A stretch of DNA of 64,000 bases from NCBI GenBank assembly GCA_018883265.1, contig VEQK01000002.1, positions 1-64,000 of the forward strand. Direction: 5' to 3'. Made by a program: the position numbers and the translations under genes. This document shows, one piece after another, positions 1 to 12,250 of this stretch (position 1 is its first letter; each line of letters opens with the position of its first letter). Under the pieces are notes generated by a model. It had not been told where the DNA came from. It searched no databases and saw nothing but the letters and a program-made list of their open reading frames with translations. The stretch comes from Rhodocyclaceae bacterium (GTDB lineage Bacteria > Pseudomonadota > Gammaproteobacteria > Burkholderiales > Rhodocyclaceae).

Positions 1-14
1 TTGAGCCAATTGAT

Positions 15-983
15 ATGACACAGGAACCATGGAATTTGCCGAAACTGGCTACTGATGCCCCCGGTCAGGACTTTTCCGAATTACATCGCCGTCTCGAGCG
101 TGAGTTGCTTGACAGCTACGACGAAGAACTGGAGATGGAACTGGACGACCAGCGCTTTGACGAAGTCCTGAATCAGACCCCGGAAGAAAAGAGGGTATCG
201 CTTATCAAACGTCGGCATTACTTCCGGGAGTTGTTGCGCTTACAAGGCGAGTTAATCAGGCTACAGGACTGGGCCTCCCATACTGGTCACCGTATGATCA
301 TCATTTTCGAAGGGCGTGATGCCGCCGGCAAGGGGGGGGTCATCAAGCGGATCACCCAGCGGCTGAACCCCCGCGTGGTTCGTACGGTAGCTTTACCAGC
401 ACCGAGTGACCGGGAGAAAACGCAATGGTACTTCCAGCGCTATGTGCCGCATTTTCCGGCAGCAGGCGAGATTGTTCTATTTGACCGTAGCTGGTACAAC
501 CGGGCAGGCGTCGAGCGTGTGATGGGTTTCTGTTCGGAAGATGACTGCGAAGAGTTCTTCCGGTCCGTGCCGGAGTTCGAGCGGATGCTCGTCCGCTCCG
601 GCATTCAGCTTGTCAAATACTGGTTCTCGATCAATGACGAAGAGCAGCATGTGCGCTTCCTGAGCCGGATCAATGACCCGCTCAAGCAATGGAAGCTGAG
701 CCCGATGGATCTGGAGTCGCGCGCCCGCTGGGAGGACTACACCCGCACCAAGGAAGACATGCTGGATCGGACCAATATTCCGGAAGCCCCCTGGTGGGTG
801 GTGCCGGGCAATGACAAAAAACTTGCCCGTTTGAATTGCATTCGACACCTGTTGTCGCAAGTCCCTTATACGGAGGTCAGCCATGAACCGGTTGCATTAC
901 CTGAGCGTCGGCATAATCCGGACTATGTCCGCCATCCGGTACCGGAATCGATGATTGTTCCAGATTACTATTCCGCCGATTGA
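15..983 (+). CDS. ppk2: Polyphosphate kinase 2 (PPK2 family)
   Basis: PPK2 enzymes move phosphate between polyphosphate and nucleotides; this 322-residue single-domain protein has the size of the one-domain class, which usually phosphorylates nucleoside diphosphates. A Walker A loop GRDAAGKGG lies at residues 100-108 and the Walker B/lid motif DRSWYNRAG at 157-165, both hallmarks of PPK2. The acidic N-terminal 60 residues are typical of the family. The ATG at 15 is the first usable start, but the frame stays open to the window edge, so a longer start cannot be excluded. The stop lies just before ppx, which degrades polyphosphate, so the two form a polyphosphate module. Substrate preference (ADP or GDP) cannot be read from the sequence. 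Confidence 0.93.
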   Translation: MTQEPWNLPKLATDAPGQDFSELHRRLERELLDSYDEELEMELDDQRFDEVLNQTPEEKRVSLIKRRHYFRELLRLQGELIRLQDWASHTGHRMIIIFEGRDAAGKGGVIKRITQRLNPRVVRTVALPAPSDREKTQWYFQRYVPHFPAAGEIVLFDRSWYNRAGVERVMGFCSEDDCEEFFRSVPEFERMLVRSGIQLVKYWFSINDEEQHVRFLSRINDPLKQWKLSPMDLESRARWEDYTRTKEDMLDRTNIPEAPWWVVPGNDKKLARLNCIRHLLSQVPYTEVSHEPVALPERRHNPDYVRHPVPESMIVPDYYSAD

Positions 984-991
984 TCTGGACC

Positions 992-2497
992 ATGGAATAC
1001 GAATCGATCGCTGCGGTTGACCTGGGTTCCAATAGCTTTCGCCTGGAGGTCGGGCGGGTTGTTGATGATCAGATCTACACCCTGGATTCGCTCAAGGAGT
1101 CGGTACGCCTGGCATCAGGTCTGCAGGCTGACAAAAGCCTCGATCGTGCCTCTCAGGATCGTGCACTCGGCGCTTTGTCCCGCTTTGGTGAGCGCTTGCG
1201 CGGTTTGCCCGGTGAAGCGGTCCGTGCGGTGGCGACCAACGCCTTGCGCGTGGCCAAAAACGCTACACCCTTCCTGCGTGAAGCAGAGGCTGCACTTGGC
1301 TTTCCGATCGAAATTATTGCGGGACGCGAAGAAGCGCGTCTGATCTACATCGGGGCCGTGCATTCGTTGCCAGCAACGGATACCCAGCGTCTGGTGTTTG
1401 ATATTGGCGGTGGCTCAACCGAGTTCATTATCGGTCATGGCATGAAGCCGCTGTGTCTGGAATCCCTGTTCATGGGCTGCGTCAGCTACTCACTGCGCTA
1501 TTTTCCCGATGGCGTCATCGAGCGCAAGCGCCTACAGGAAGCCCAGATGGCGGCTGCGAAAGAAGTTTCTCTGATTGCGCATGCCTATCAGAAGACGGGT
1601 TGGGGCGAGGCCATCGGGTCCTCGGGTACGGCCAAGGCTATTGCCGAAATACTCGAACAGAATGAGCTCAACCCCGTGGGTGTGACCGGTATTACCCGTC
1701 AGGGTCTGGATCGTCTGTGTGCGCTGATGCTTCGCCACAAGCGTATGGAAGCACTACCGCTACAGGGTATCAAGTCAGACCGCATCCCTGTCTTACCCGG
1801 GGGCATTGCCATCATGTCGGCCATTCTCGATACCTTAGGTATGGACCATGTAACCTATGCCGATGGGGCGTTGAGGCTGGGTGTTCTTTATGATTTGCTT
1901 GGAAGATTCCACCACCACGATATGCGGATGGCGACAGTGAAGCAATTCCAGCGTCGCTATCAGATCGAATCCGGTCAGGCTGGACGGGTTGCAGAAACAG
2001 CCACGGCGATCTTCCGTGATCTGATGGGCCTGAAGCTGCGCAAGACGGAAGAGCTGGAGCGCGATCTGCAGTTTATTGATTGGGCAGCCAGCCTACATGA
2101 GGTCGGTCTATCGATCGCTCATACGGGTTACCACAAGCACGGTGCTTACATTCTCAGCTATGCAGATATGCCGGGCTTCTCGAAGATGGACCAAGCCCGT
2201 TTAGCACTGCTGGTGCTTTGCCACCGGGGTAAACTGAACAAGGTCGACAGCCTCAATCGAGAAGATGTCGCCTGGCGTCAGATAATGGCGTTGCGGCTGG
2301 CGGCGATTCTCCATCGGGCAAGGCTTGAAGGAAATGCGCCTGTGGTGCAGGCGAAAGAAACGGTGAACGGATTCACGCTGCAATTGCCGGGCGTGTGGTT
2401 GGATGAAAACCCGATGACGGCCGCTGCCCTGCAAGATGAAAGTGATATCTGGGATGAAGCCGGTTTCCGTTTACGCATCAGGGCGATCCGCAAGTGA
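992..2497 (+). CDS. ppx: Exopolyphosphatase (Ppx/GppA family)
   Basis: Releases terminal phosphate from polyphosphate, or pppGpp phosphate if it acts as GppA. The 501-residue protein begins with the actin/hexokinase-fold phosphate loop DLGSNSF near residues 10-16 and has the second loop DIGGGSTEF at 137-145; a helical HD-like C-terminal domain follows, as in two-domain Ppx. ATG 992 is preferred over an in-frame TTG at 980, because it avoids overlap with ppk2 and fits the family N-terminus. The gene is 8 nt downstream of ppk2 and overlaps the next gene by 4 nt, which indicates one transcript. Ppx versus GppA is decided here only by the ppk2 neighbour. Confidence 0.93.
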   Translation: MEYESIAAVDLGSNSFRLEVGRVVDDQIYTLDSLKESVRLASGLQADKSLDRASQDRALGALSRFGERLRGLPGEAVRAVATNALRVAKNATPFLREAEAALGFPIEIIAGREEARLIYIGAVHSLPATDTQRLVFDIGGGSTEFIIGHGMKPLCLESLFMGCVSYSLRYFPDGVIERKRLQEAQMAAAKEVSLIAHAYQKTGWGEAIGSSGTAKAIAEILEQNELNPVGVTGITRQGLDRLCALMLRHKRMEALPLQGIKSDRIPVLPGGIAIMSAILDTLGMDHVTYADGALRLGVLYDLLGRFHHHDMRMATVKQFQRRYQIESGQAGRVAETATAIFRDLMGLKLRKTEELERDLQFIDWAASLHEVGLSIAHTGYHKHGAYILSYADMPGFSKMDQARLALLVLCHRGKLNKVDSLNREDVAWRQIMALRLAAILHRARLEGNAPVVQAKETVNGFTLQLPGVWLDENPMTAAALQDESDIWDEAGFRLRIRAIRK

Positions 2498-3153
2498 TCC
2501 CTGCGGTTCAGGCTGACCCGCTTTGGCCAGTTCTGGGTCTCGGGTTGGCCTTGCTGGGCTATGTTCAGACCTGGCAAGGTGTGCGCCAGGTTCTGAGCCA
2601 TAAGGCGATGCCCTGGGGGGCATTGCTCATCGCTTCGGCGGCACTCATGGTTCTCTGGCATATCCGGGCAGGTACGATGCCCGGCTTGTCGCTGCATCTT
2701 CTGGGCGCCATGCTCTGTACGCTGGTGTTCGGTCCGGCGCTTGCAGTCATCCCCCTCAGTCTAGCCCTGCTGTCGGTCTACCTCCTGGCACCGGGTGACA
2801 TCTTTTATCTTGGTCTCAATATTTGTCTGCTCGTTTTCTGGCCAATTCTCATCAGCGTTTTTTTCAATCGCCTGGTAGCGAAGTTGCCAGCGAACATCTT
2901 TGTTTTCATTTTCGCCGGTGGTTTTTTTTCTAGCGCCGGCGTGGTGCTGCTGACGGGATGGACACTGGCGGCTGTGCTGTGGCTTATGCAAATTTATCCG
3001 TGGAGCGGGATGCTGGAAGATTTTGCAGCCTACTGGTTGCTGGTTGCATTTTCCGAAGCATGGCTGACCGGGATGTTGCTGACCGTGCTGGTGGTTTATC
3101 GGCCAGAACGAGTCGCGATGTTTGACGCGGTTCGTTACATTGACCAGGCCTGA
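2494..3153 (+). CDS. Integral membrane protein, CbiM-like (COG3235-type)
   Basis: A 219-residue, very hydrophobic protein with about six or seven predicted membrane segments. The C-terminal stretch around AFSEAWLTGMLLTVLVVYRP resembles the uncharacterised COG3235 membrane family, which is distantly like CbiM-type permease components of energy-coupling-factor transporters; this is recalled resemblance, not a search result. The GTG start overlaps the ppx stop in a GTGA arrangement, suggesting translational coupling. No ATPase or T component lies nearby, so any transport role is unsupported. The next gene, a MATE exporter, starts 3 nt after the stop. Confidence 0.72.
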   Translation: MIPAVQADPLWPVLGLGLALLGYVQTWQGVRQVLSHKAMPWGALLIASAALMVLWHIRAGTMPGLSLHLLGAMLCTLVFGPALAVIPLSLALLSVYLLAPGDIFYLGLNICLLVFWPILISVFFNRLVAKLPANIFVFIFAGGFFSSAGVVLLTGWTLAAVLWLMQIYPWSGMLEDFAAYWLLVAFSEAWLTGMLLTVLVVYRPERVAMFDAVRYIDQA

Positions 3154-3156
3154 CCC

Positions 3157-4542
3157 GTGACATCGACGCCGCGCCGCCTAACTCGCCTGGCGTGGCCAGT
3201 GCTGGTCGCACAACTGGCGACCATCGGCATGATGGCCATTGATACCATTGTGGTGGGCCGTGCTGGTACCGACAACCTCGCCGCGCTGGCCGTGGGGGCT
3301 AGTATTTACGTGTCTGTGGCGCTGGCCTTTTCGGGGGTCGTGCAATCGTTGTTGCCCGGTGTCGCCCACCGGTTAGGAAGAAATGACCGTGAAGGCGCCG
3401 CGCATCTGATTCGACAGGCTTTCTGGCTCGTCTTGCTGCTGGCTATCGTGGGGGATCTGATTCTGTGGTTTCCGGGCTGGATGATCGACTATGCCGAATT
3501 GCCAGACCAGGTTGCCGCGTTGACCACGGATTATCTGCGTATATTAGCCTTCTCGTTGCCGGCCTCGTTGGGCTATCGCGCTTTTCATGCGATTGCCGGT
3601 GGCGTAGGACGTACACGCCCTCTGATGTGGATGAGTCTGGCGCAGACCAGCTGCCATGCACTGCTGGCGCCAATACTTGCCGATTCTCTGAGCATTGGTG
3701 GCGTCAGTATCGGTCTTGCCAAGGGTGCGGTCGGTGCAGCCTGCTCGCAAGCGCTGCTTGCTTGGCTGGTCTGCCTGATCGGCCTGCTGGTCCTCTGGCG
3801 CTCTCCCTACTATCGGGAATTGATGGGGCAAGCCGGTTTGTGGCCGGGACGCCCGGACTCGTTGACGCAGAAACATCTTCTCCGCGTCGGGGTGCCGATG
3901 GGTCTGTCCTACTTTGTCGAAATTTCGGCGTTTACACTGATGGCGATTTTTATCGCACGGCTGGGTCCCGAAATACTGTCAGGACACCGCATTGTCGCCA
4001 ATATTTCAGCCATGGTCTACATGTTGCCTCTGGCGATCGGCACGGCGACGGCGGCACTCGTCGGACAGGCCGATGGCGCAGGCAATCTACGGGGCGCCGA
4101 AGCGGTAAGCCGCAGCGGCTTCATTCTGGCCGGCATGGGTTCGGTATTGATGGGGGTGAGCTTATGGGTTTTTCGCGAGCCTCTGGCCGCGCTTGGCTCA
4201 CCGGATCCGGCGGTTAGAGCGGTGGCAGTCGGGTTGATTGCCTACGTTGCGGCCTATCAGCTATCTGATGCGCTGCAGACAATTGCCGGTTTTGCCCTGA
4301 GGGGCTATCACGTTACTCTGGTGCCTTTGGGTGTTCACCTGGCGTCATTCTGGTTGTTCGGTCTGGGCGGCGGCTACTGGCTGGCGTTTGAAGGTTTGCC
4401 GCGTTTCGGTCTGGCACCTATGGGTGCGGCTGGCTTCTGGTGCGCGGCGCTCATCGCGACTCTGGTGGCTGCCGTGGGGCTGGGAAGTTTGCTCGCGTGG
4501 GTGCAGTCGGCCAGACGGGGCGATCCGTTACAGACGCGATAG
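3157..4542 (+). CDS. MATE family multidrug/toxin efflux transporter
   Basis: A 461-residue protein of about twelve membrane segments with the MATE signature arrangement: an N-terminal half starting LAWPVLVAQLATIGMMAIDTIVVGRAG and a second half starting at about residue 245 with GVPMGLSYFVEISAFTLMA. It probably exports cationic compounds in exchange for sodium or protons, as NorM-type proteins do. The GTG start lies 3 nt after the preceding stop, so it is the last gene of the ppk2-ppx unit. It converges with the gene on the minus strand 27 nt downstream, with no strong terminator visible between them. The substrate is unknown. Confidence 0.9.
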   Translation: MTSTPRRLTRLAWPVLVAQLATIGMMAIDTIVVGRAGTDNLAALAVGASIYVSVALAFSGVVQSLLPGVAHRLGRNDREGAAHLIRQAFWLVLLLAIVGDLILWFPGWMIDYAELPDQVAALTTDYLRILAFSLPASLGYRAFHAIAGGVGRTRPLMWMSLAQTSCHALLAPILADSLSIGGVSIGLAKGAVGAACSQALLAWLVCLIGLLVLWRSPYYRELMGQAGLWPGRPDSLTQKHLLRVGVPMGLSYFVEISAFTLMAIFIARLGPEILSGHRIVANISAMVYMLPLAIGTATAALVGQADGAGNLRGAEAVSRSGFILAGMGSVLMGVSLWVFREPLAALGSPDPAVRAVAVGLIAYVAAYQLSDALQTIAGFALRGYHVTLVPLGVHLASFWLFGLGGGYWLAFEGLPRFGLAPMGAAGFWCAALIATLVAAVGLGSLLAWVQSARRGDPLQTR

Positions 4543-4569
4543 CAACAAGTCGTCTGACCAGTTCAAGCC

Positions 4570-4938
4570 CTATCGCTGGGTCGCGACGGCTGGTTGCCAG
4601 CTACCATCCGACCGCTTACAGAAGCGGTAGTAGCCCCCGCTCTTCACGTTCTCGGCCACGCTCACGATATGTAGTTCCCGACATTCCGGATTTTTCTGTG
4701 GATCGGGGTAGGGGGTCACCGTTCCGAATGCGCCGGAGGCCGGGTTATTCCACCGAATCTCGGCGCCATCCTTGGCAGTGAGGGCCTGGCTGGCTGCAGC
4801 ATTAAAGAACTCGGCGTCTTTCTCCGAGAAACGTGACATGGCCTGATCAACCATGAAGGCCATGTTGGCAGGGTGCGCCATGCTGGCTCCGAGCAAGGAA
4901 AAAGCGATAGCAAGTATTTTGGCAGTCTGGCGGTGCAT
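4570..4938 (-). CDS. Small exported protein, RT0821/Lpp0805-like surface protein domain
   Basis: A 122-residue protein with a signal peptide (basic MHRQTAK, then a hydrophobic stretch ending near AHPA). The start at 4938 is fixed by a strong Shine-Dalgarno GGGAGGATC. The C-terminal half, with a conserved-looking W-N-P-x-S-G-x-x-G-x-V-T-P pattern, two cysteines and a YRFCKRSDGSWQP ending, resembles the C-terminal domain of RT0821/Lpp0805-type surface proteins and 17-kDa-antigen relatives. It follows queF on the same strand after 40 nt but has its own good ribosome site. Its function is unknown and a periplasmic or outer-membrane location is inferred. Confidence 0.72.
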   Translation of the reverse strand: MHRQTAKILAIAFSLLGASMAHPANMAFMVDQAMSRFSEKDAEFFNAAASQALTAKDGAEIRWNNPASGAFGTVTPYPDPQKNPECRELHIVSVAENVKSGGYYRFCKRSDGSWQPAVATQR

Positions 4939-4978
4939 GAGATCCTCCCTGGGGGAATGTAATCGGTGGGTATGTGTG

Positions 4979-5398
4979 CTATCCACGCGTGCTGGCCTGC
5001 CCCGGAACATCGACCAGGGTCACCGGTGTGGCCTGCTGCCAGCCGGGTTTGCGGTGTTCAGCAATGACGGTCGTAAAAACGCCACCACGAACATAGAACC
5101 TGGCCGTCAGGCGCATGAAACGGGGCGCCGTAGCGCTGACCAGATCGTCCAGAATCCGGTTGGTGACGGCCTCATGGAAAGCGCCTTCATCCCGGAAGCT
5201 CCACATATAGAGCTTGAGGCTCTTGAGCTCGACACATCGCTGATCGGGAATATAGTCCAGAATCAAGGTGGCAAAGTCAGGCTGGCCTGTTTTAGGGCAA
5301 AGGCAAGTAAATTCAGGGACTTCCATATGAATGATGAAATCCCGCTGAGGTGTCGGATTCGGAAAGGTTTCCAGATTCTTGCTGGGCTGTGTGCTCAT
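4979..5398 (-). CDS. queF: NADPH-dependent 7-cyano-7-deazaguanine reductase QueF (short type)
   Basis: Reduces preQ0 to preQ1 in queuosine tRNA modification. At 139 residues this is the short, unimodular QueF. The catalytic-cysteine segment [14 protein letters not shown] lies at about residues 30-43, and the substrate/NADPH motif [16 protein letters not shown] follows at about 76-91. It is divergent from smc, with a TATAAT box in the intergenic region on its strand. I looked for a preQ1 riboswitch in the 5' region and did not recognise one. No other queuosine genes are in the window. Confidence 0.96.
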   Translation of the reverse strand: MSTQPSKNLETFPNPTPQRDFIIHMEVPEFTCLCPKTGQPDFATLILDYIPDQRCVELKSLKLYMWSFRDEGAFHEAVTNRILDDLVSATAPRFMRLTARFYVRGGVFTTVIAEHRKPGWQQATPVTLVDVPGQASTRG

Positions 5399-5443
5399 AA
5401 GGGGCAGACGTTGACGTGTTAGGTTTAGGGTTCTTCAGCTGAT

Positions 5444-5449
5444 ATTATA
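5444..5449 (-). promoter_or_regulatory. Candidate -10 box for queF
   Basis: On the minus strand these bases read TATAAT, a perfect -10 hexamer, about 45 nt upstream of the queF start. The matching -35 region is poor (CTGAAC at 16 nt spacing), so the promoter is tentative. The same interval must also hold the divergent smc promoter. Confidence 0.35.
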
Positions 5450-5529
5450 AGCAGCTTGATTGGCAGTTCAGCGCGGTTTTGCCTGATTGCCCAACCGATT
5501 ATCGCCCAACAGGGGCAAAACCCGAATTT

Positions 5530-8500
5530 ATGCGACTTAACAAGCTCAAACTTGCCGGCTTCAAATCCTTTGTCGATCCAACCCAGGTAGAACTGCCGGG
5601 CCAACTGATCGGTGTTGTTGGTCCCAATGGCTGTGGCAAATCGAACATCATGGATGCCGTACGCTGGGTGTTGGGGGAGTCACGGGCGACCGAATTGCGC
5701 GGCGAATCAATGCAGGACGTGATTTTCAATGGCACTTCGACCCGTAAACCGGTTTCACGAGCCAGCGTGGAAATGGTTTTTGATAACAGCCTGGGCCGAG
5801 CCGTAGGTCAGTGGTCGCAATATGCCGAACTGTCGGTGAAACGCATGCTGACCCGCAATGGTCAGTCTGATTACTTCATCAATAATCTCAAGGTACGTCG
5901 CAAGGATGTGACGGATCTTTTCATGGGTACGGGTCTGGGGCCGCGCGCCTATGCGATTATTGGTCAGGGTACCGTGTCGCGCATCATCGAGGCCAAGCCC
6001 GAAGAACTCCGCGTTTTCCTGGAAGAAGCGGCGGGGGTAACCCGTTATAAGGAACGTCGTAAAGAAACCGAAGGTCGGCTATCGGATACCCGGGAAAATC
6101 TGGCGCGTCTGGAAGATATCCGTCAGGAGCTGGGTACACAGATCAGCCGTCTTGAAAGTCAGGCCGAAGTCGCCGAACGCTATCAGGGGCTACAGGCTGA
6201 ATTGATGGGCACGCAGCAGAAGCTGTGGTCGGTGCGCCTGCTGGAAGGTCGTACCGATGCGACTGTGCTATCGGCTGGTTTGGCGACGGCGCAGGTCGAG
6301 CTGGAAGAGACGACCGCGCGTCAGCGCAATATCGAAGCCGAGTTGGAAACCCTCCGTGAAGCTTATTACACGGCCAACGACGCCGTGCAGACGTCACAGA
6401 GTGCTTTTTTCAGCATTAATGCCGAAGTCGCCACGATTGAAGCGGATATTCGGCATCGCCAGGAAACGCGTCGCAATCTCGAAGCCCGCCTGGTTCAACT
6501 GGCTGCTGAAAAGCAGAGTTGGCAGCAGCGTCAGGGCCAGGCCGCGCAAGATATCGTGCGTTGGAATGAATTGCAGGAGCACGCAGCGATGCGACTGGCG
6601 CAGGCACAGGAGATGATGGATCGCGCCCGGGAGGGTTTGCCGGCATTTGAGGGCGCCGAGCGCGAAGCGCAGGCTCAGGCCAGCCAGTTCCGCGGAGAGC
6701 TCTCGGGTCTTGAACAGCGATTACAGGTCGCACAGGCCAATCGCGCCAATGCAGAGCGTAATCTGGCGCGTGTGGATCAGCAAATTGAACGCCTTACCCG
6801 TGATGAAGCAGCGTTGATTCCGCCAGACACAGAACAGCTGCAGGTGCTTGCAGAAGCGCGTGAAGCGGCCGGTATGGCATTGGAAGCATTACAGGAACAG
6901 CAGGCCGCGGCCGAACAGGCAGTGCACGAGGCAGAGCATGAGATGCAGGCAGCGACCGAGCGTCAGCGGGAGTTGCAGGCTGAATTGACCCGCACACAGG
7001 CGCGGCATCAGGCTTTGAAGCAGCTACAGGAGCGTGTGCAGGCGACAGGAAGTCTGCCGGACTGGTTGAAAAAAGCCGGATTGCAGGATCGTCCGGCATT
7101 GTGGCAGCAGATTCGCGTGGCGCCCGGATGGGAGCTGGCCGTTGAAGCCGTTTTGCGTGACCGACTCAAGGCCGTCGCCTGCGGTCAGCAGAATCTGCCT
7201 GATCTGGATCGCTGGTTCGCCGAACCGCCGGGCTTGCGTGTGACATTGATGCTGCCAGTTGCATCAGACGCGGCGCCAACATCTGGCGCGGATTGGTTGT
7301 TGAACCGGATCGACTGTCTTGAAATCGGCTTGAAGCCGATTCTGGAATGCTGGCTTTCCGGTATCCGCGTTGCGTCCAGCCTTGACGATGCCCGGGCGCG
7401 GCAAATGAAGCTGGGTGCCGGTGAGATACTCGTAACGCCGGAAGGCCATCTGCTGGACCGCTACAGTGTCACGTTCTTTGCACCGGATGCGGCAGATCAT
7501 GGATTACTGGAGCGCCAGCAGGAACTGGAAGCGACCGAAGCGCGTGTTGCCGAACTGTCTGACCCTGTTGATGAGGCAGGCCGGTCCGTTGAAGGCGCAC
7601 GAGATCAGCTGCGATCGTCACGGCAAAATCTGGAAACCCTGCGTCAACAGGCGCAAGCGGTGCAGCAGGAACTTGCGGGCCGCACTCTGGAACACGACCG
7701 GTTGGTGCAAACCATCCGCCACCATGAAGAACGTCACAAGGCCCTGAAGCTTTCCAAGGCCGAATTGACGACCGAGCATGCAGCCGAAATTGGGCGTCTG
7801 GAAGAGCTTTCGGCGCTCTTGCAGAATCTGGAAGGTGCAGTGGCTGTTGCCCAGACCTCTCTGACTGAGCGACTTTCGGTGCGTGAGGCTTCCAGTCGGG
7901 CGTTGCGAGATGCGCGTGACGCGATGGTCAAGATTGAGCGTGACGTGCAGGAGGCCGAATTTTCCTGTCGCGAATGTCAGACCCGTCTGGATGATCTGGG
8001 CACGCAAAGCCGTTTGTCGGTGGATGAGTGTCGCCGGATCGATGACGCGATTGCACAATCAAAGTCTGAACTCGAAGGCGCCGACGGCGACGAGTTGCGT
8101 GAGAAGCTGGAATCGGCACTCATGTTGCGTGGCGAACGTGAACAGGCCTTGGCCGAAGTGCGTGATAGCGCCGAAAGTCATGCGGCAGCATTGCGTACCC
8201 AGGAAGAGAACCGCCTCCGGCTGGAGCAGCAGCTCGACCCGATCCGTACCCGAATCAACGATCATCAACTCAAATTGCAGGCTGCAGAACTGGCGGCCGC
8301 CCAGTATGAAGCCTTGCTGAGCGAGGCCGGATGTTCGACAGAACAAATCGATGCGTTGATCCAGACCATCGGCGATCTTAAACCGGCACCCTTGCAGGCA
8401 GCCATCACCCGTCTGCAACGCGAAATCGAAGCCATGGGCCCGGTTAACCTGGCGGCGCTGGTCGAATTGAATTCAGCACAGGAGCGCAAAACCTTTCTCG

Positions 8501-9057
8501 ACGCCCAGTCAGACGACCTGATGCGTGCCATGGAAACACTGGAAAACGCCATCCGTCGTATCGACAAGGAAACGCGTGCCCTGTTGCAATCGACCTTCGA
8601 TTCGGTGAATGATCATTTCGGCGCATTGTTCCCAACACTTTTCGGTGGCGGTGAAGCACGCCTGATCATGACTGGCGATGAAATTCTTGATGCGGGTGTC
8701 CAGGTCATGGCTCAACCACCCGGCAAGAAGAACTCGACGATTCATCTGCTGTCCGGTGGCGAAAAAACACTGACCGCCATCGCGCTCGTGTTCTCACTTT
8801 TCCAGCTTAATCCGGCGCCTTTCTGTCTGCTGGATGAAGTAGATGCACCGTTGGATGATGCCAATACGGTTCGTTTCTGCGAAATGGTCAAGCGTATGTC
8901 TGACAAGACGCAGTTTCTGTTCATCAGCCACAACAAAATTGCTATGGAAATGGGCAACCAGCTGGTGGGAGTGACCATGCAGGAGTTTGGCGTGTCCCGG
9001 ATCGTGGAAGTGGATATGGAAGAAGCGCTGCAAATGCGTGAAACAACAGTGGGTTGA
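5530..9057 (+). CDS. smc: Chromosome partition protein Smc
   Basis: Condensin ATPase that organises and segregates the chromosome, normally with ScpA/ScpB (not in this window). The 1175-residue protein has the full SMC layout: N-terminal Walker A GPNGCGKSN at 31-39, a long coiled coil, a hinge at about 515-640, a second coiled coil, then the ABC signature LSGGEK at 1074-1079 and Walker B FCLLDE at 1098-1103. ATG 5530 is chosen because MRLNKLKLAGFKSF matches the standard SMC N-terminus; an in-frame upstream ATG at 5479 would add 17 atypical residues. zipA begins 2 nt after the stop, a common arrangement in betaproteobacteria. Confidence 0.97.
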   Translation: MRLNKLKLAGFKSFVDPTQVELPGQLIGVVGPNGCGKSNIMDAVRWVLGESRATELRGESMQDVIFNGTSTRKPVSRASVEMVFDNSLGRAVGQWSQYAELSVKRMLTRNGQSDYFINNLKVRRKDVTDLFMGTGLGPRAYAIIGQGTVSRIIEAKPEELRVFLEEAAGVTRYKERRKETEGRLSDTRENLARLEDIRQELGTQISRLESQAEVAERYQGLQAELMGTQQKLWSVRLLEGRTDATVLSAGLATAQVELEETTARQRNIEAELETLREAYYTANDAVQTSQSAFFSINAEVATIEADIRHRQETRRNLEARLVQLAAEKQSWQQRQGQAAQDIVRWNELQEHAAMRLAQAQEMMDRAREGLPAFEGAEREAQAQASQFRGELSGLEQRLQVAQANRANAERNLARVDQQIERLTRDEAALIPPDTEQLQVLAEAREAAGMALEALQEQQAAAEQAVHEAEHEMQAATERQRELQAELTRTQARHQALKQLQERVQATGSLPDWLKKAGLQDRPALWQQIRVAPGWELAVEAVLRDRLKAVACGQQNLPDLDRWFAEPPGLRVTLMLPVASDAAPTSGADWLLNRIDCLEIGLKPILECWLSGIRVASSLDDARARQMKLGAGEILVTPEGHLLDRYSVTFFAPDAADHGLLERQQELEATEARVAELSDPVDEAGRSVEGARDQLRSSRQNLETLRQQAQAVQQELAGRTLEHDRLVQTIRHHEERHKALKLSKAELTTEHAAEIGRLEELSALLQNLEGAVAVAQTSLTERLSVREASSRALRDARDAMVKIERDVQEAEFSCRECQTRLDDLGTQSRLSVDECRRIDDAIAQSKSELEGADGDELREKLESALMLRGEREQALAEVRDSAESHAAALRTQEENRLRLEQQLDPIRTRINDHQLKLQAAELAAAQYEALLSEAGCSTEQIDALIQTIGDLKPAPLQAAITRLQREIEAMGPVNLAALVELNSAQERKTFLDAQSDDLMRAMETLENAIRRIDKETRALLQSTFDSVNDHFGALFPTLFGGGEARLIMTGDEILDAGVQVMAQPPGKKNSTIHLLSGGEKTLTAIALVFSLFQLNPAPFCLLDEVDAPLDDANTVRFCEMVKRMSDKTQFLFISHNKIAMEMGNQLVGVTMQEFGVSRIVEVDMEEALQMRETTVG

Positions 9058-9059
9058 TT

Positions 9060-12216
<3,157 letters not shown>

Positions 12217-12250
12217 CTCAATCTATGTGCAGCACCGCGCGGAGTGTTTG

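Noticed and set aside
3465..4217. 250-codon open frame in another plus frame within the MATE gene
   Set aside because: The MATE reading frame covers it completely with conserved sequence; the alternative product is arginine- and cysteine-rich without a domain.
5399..5529. preQ1 riboswitch upstream of queF
   Set aside because: No compact preQ1-I hairpin with A-rich tail or preQ1-II fold could be recognised in the leader.
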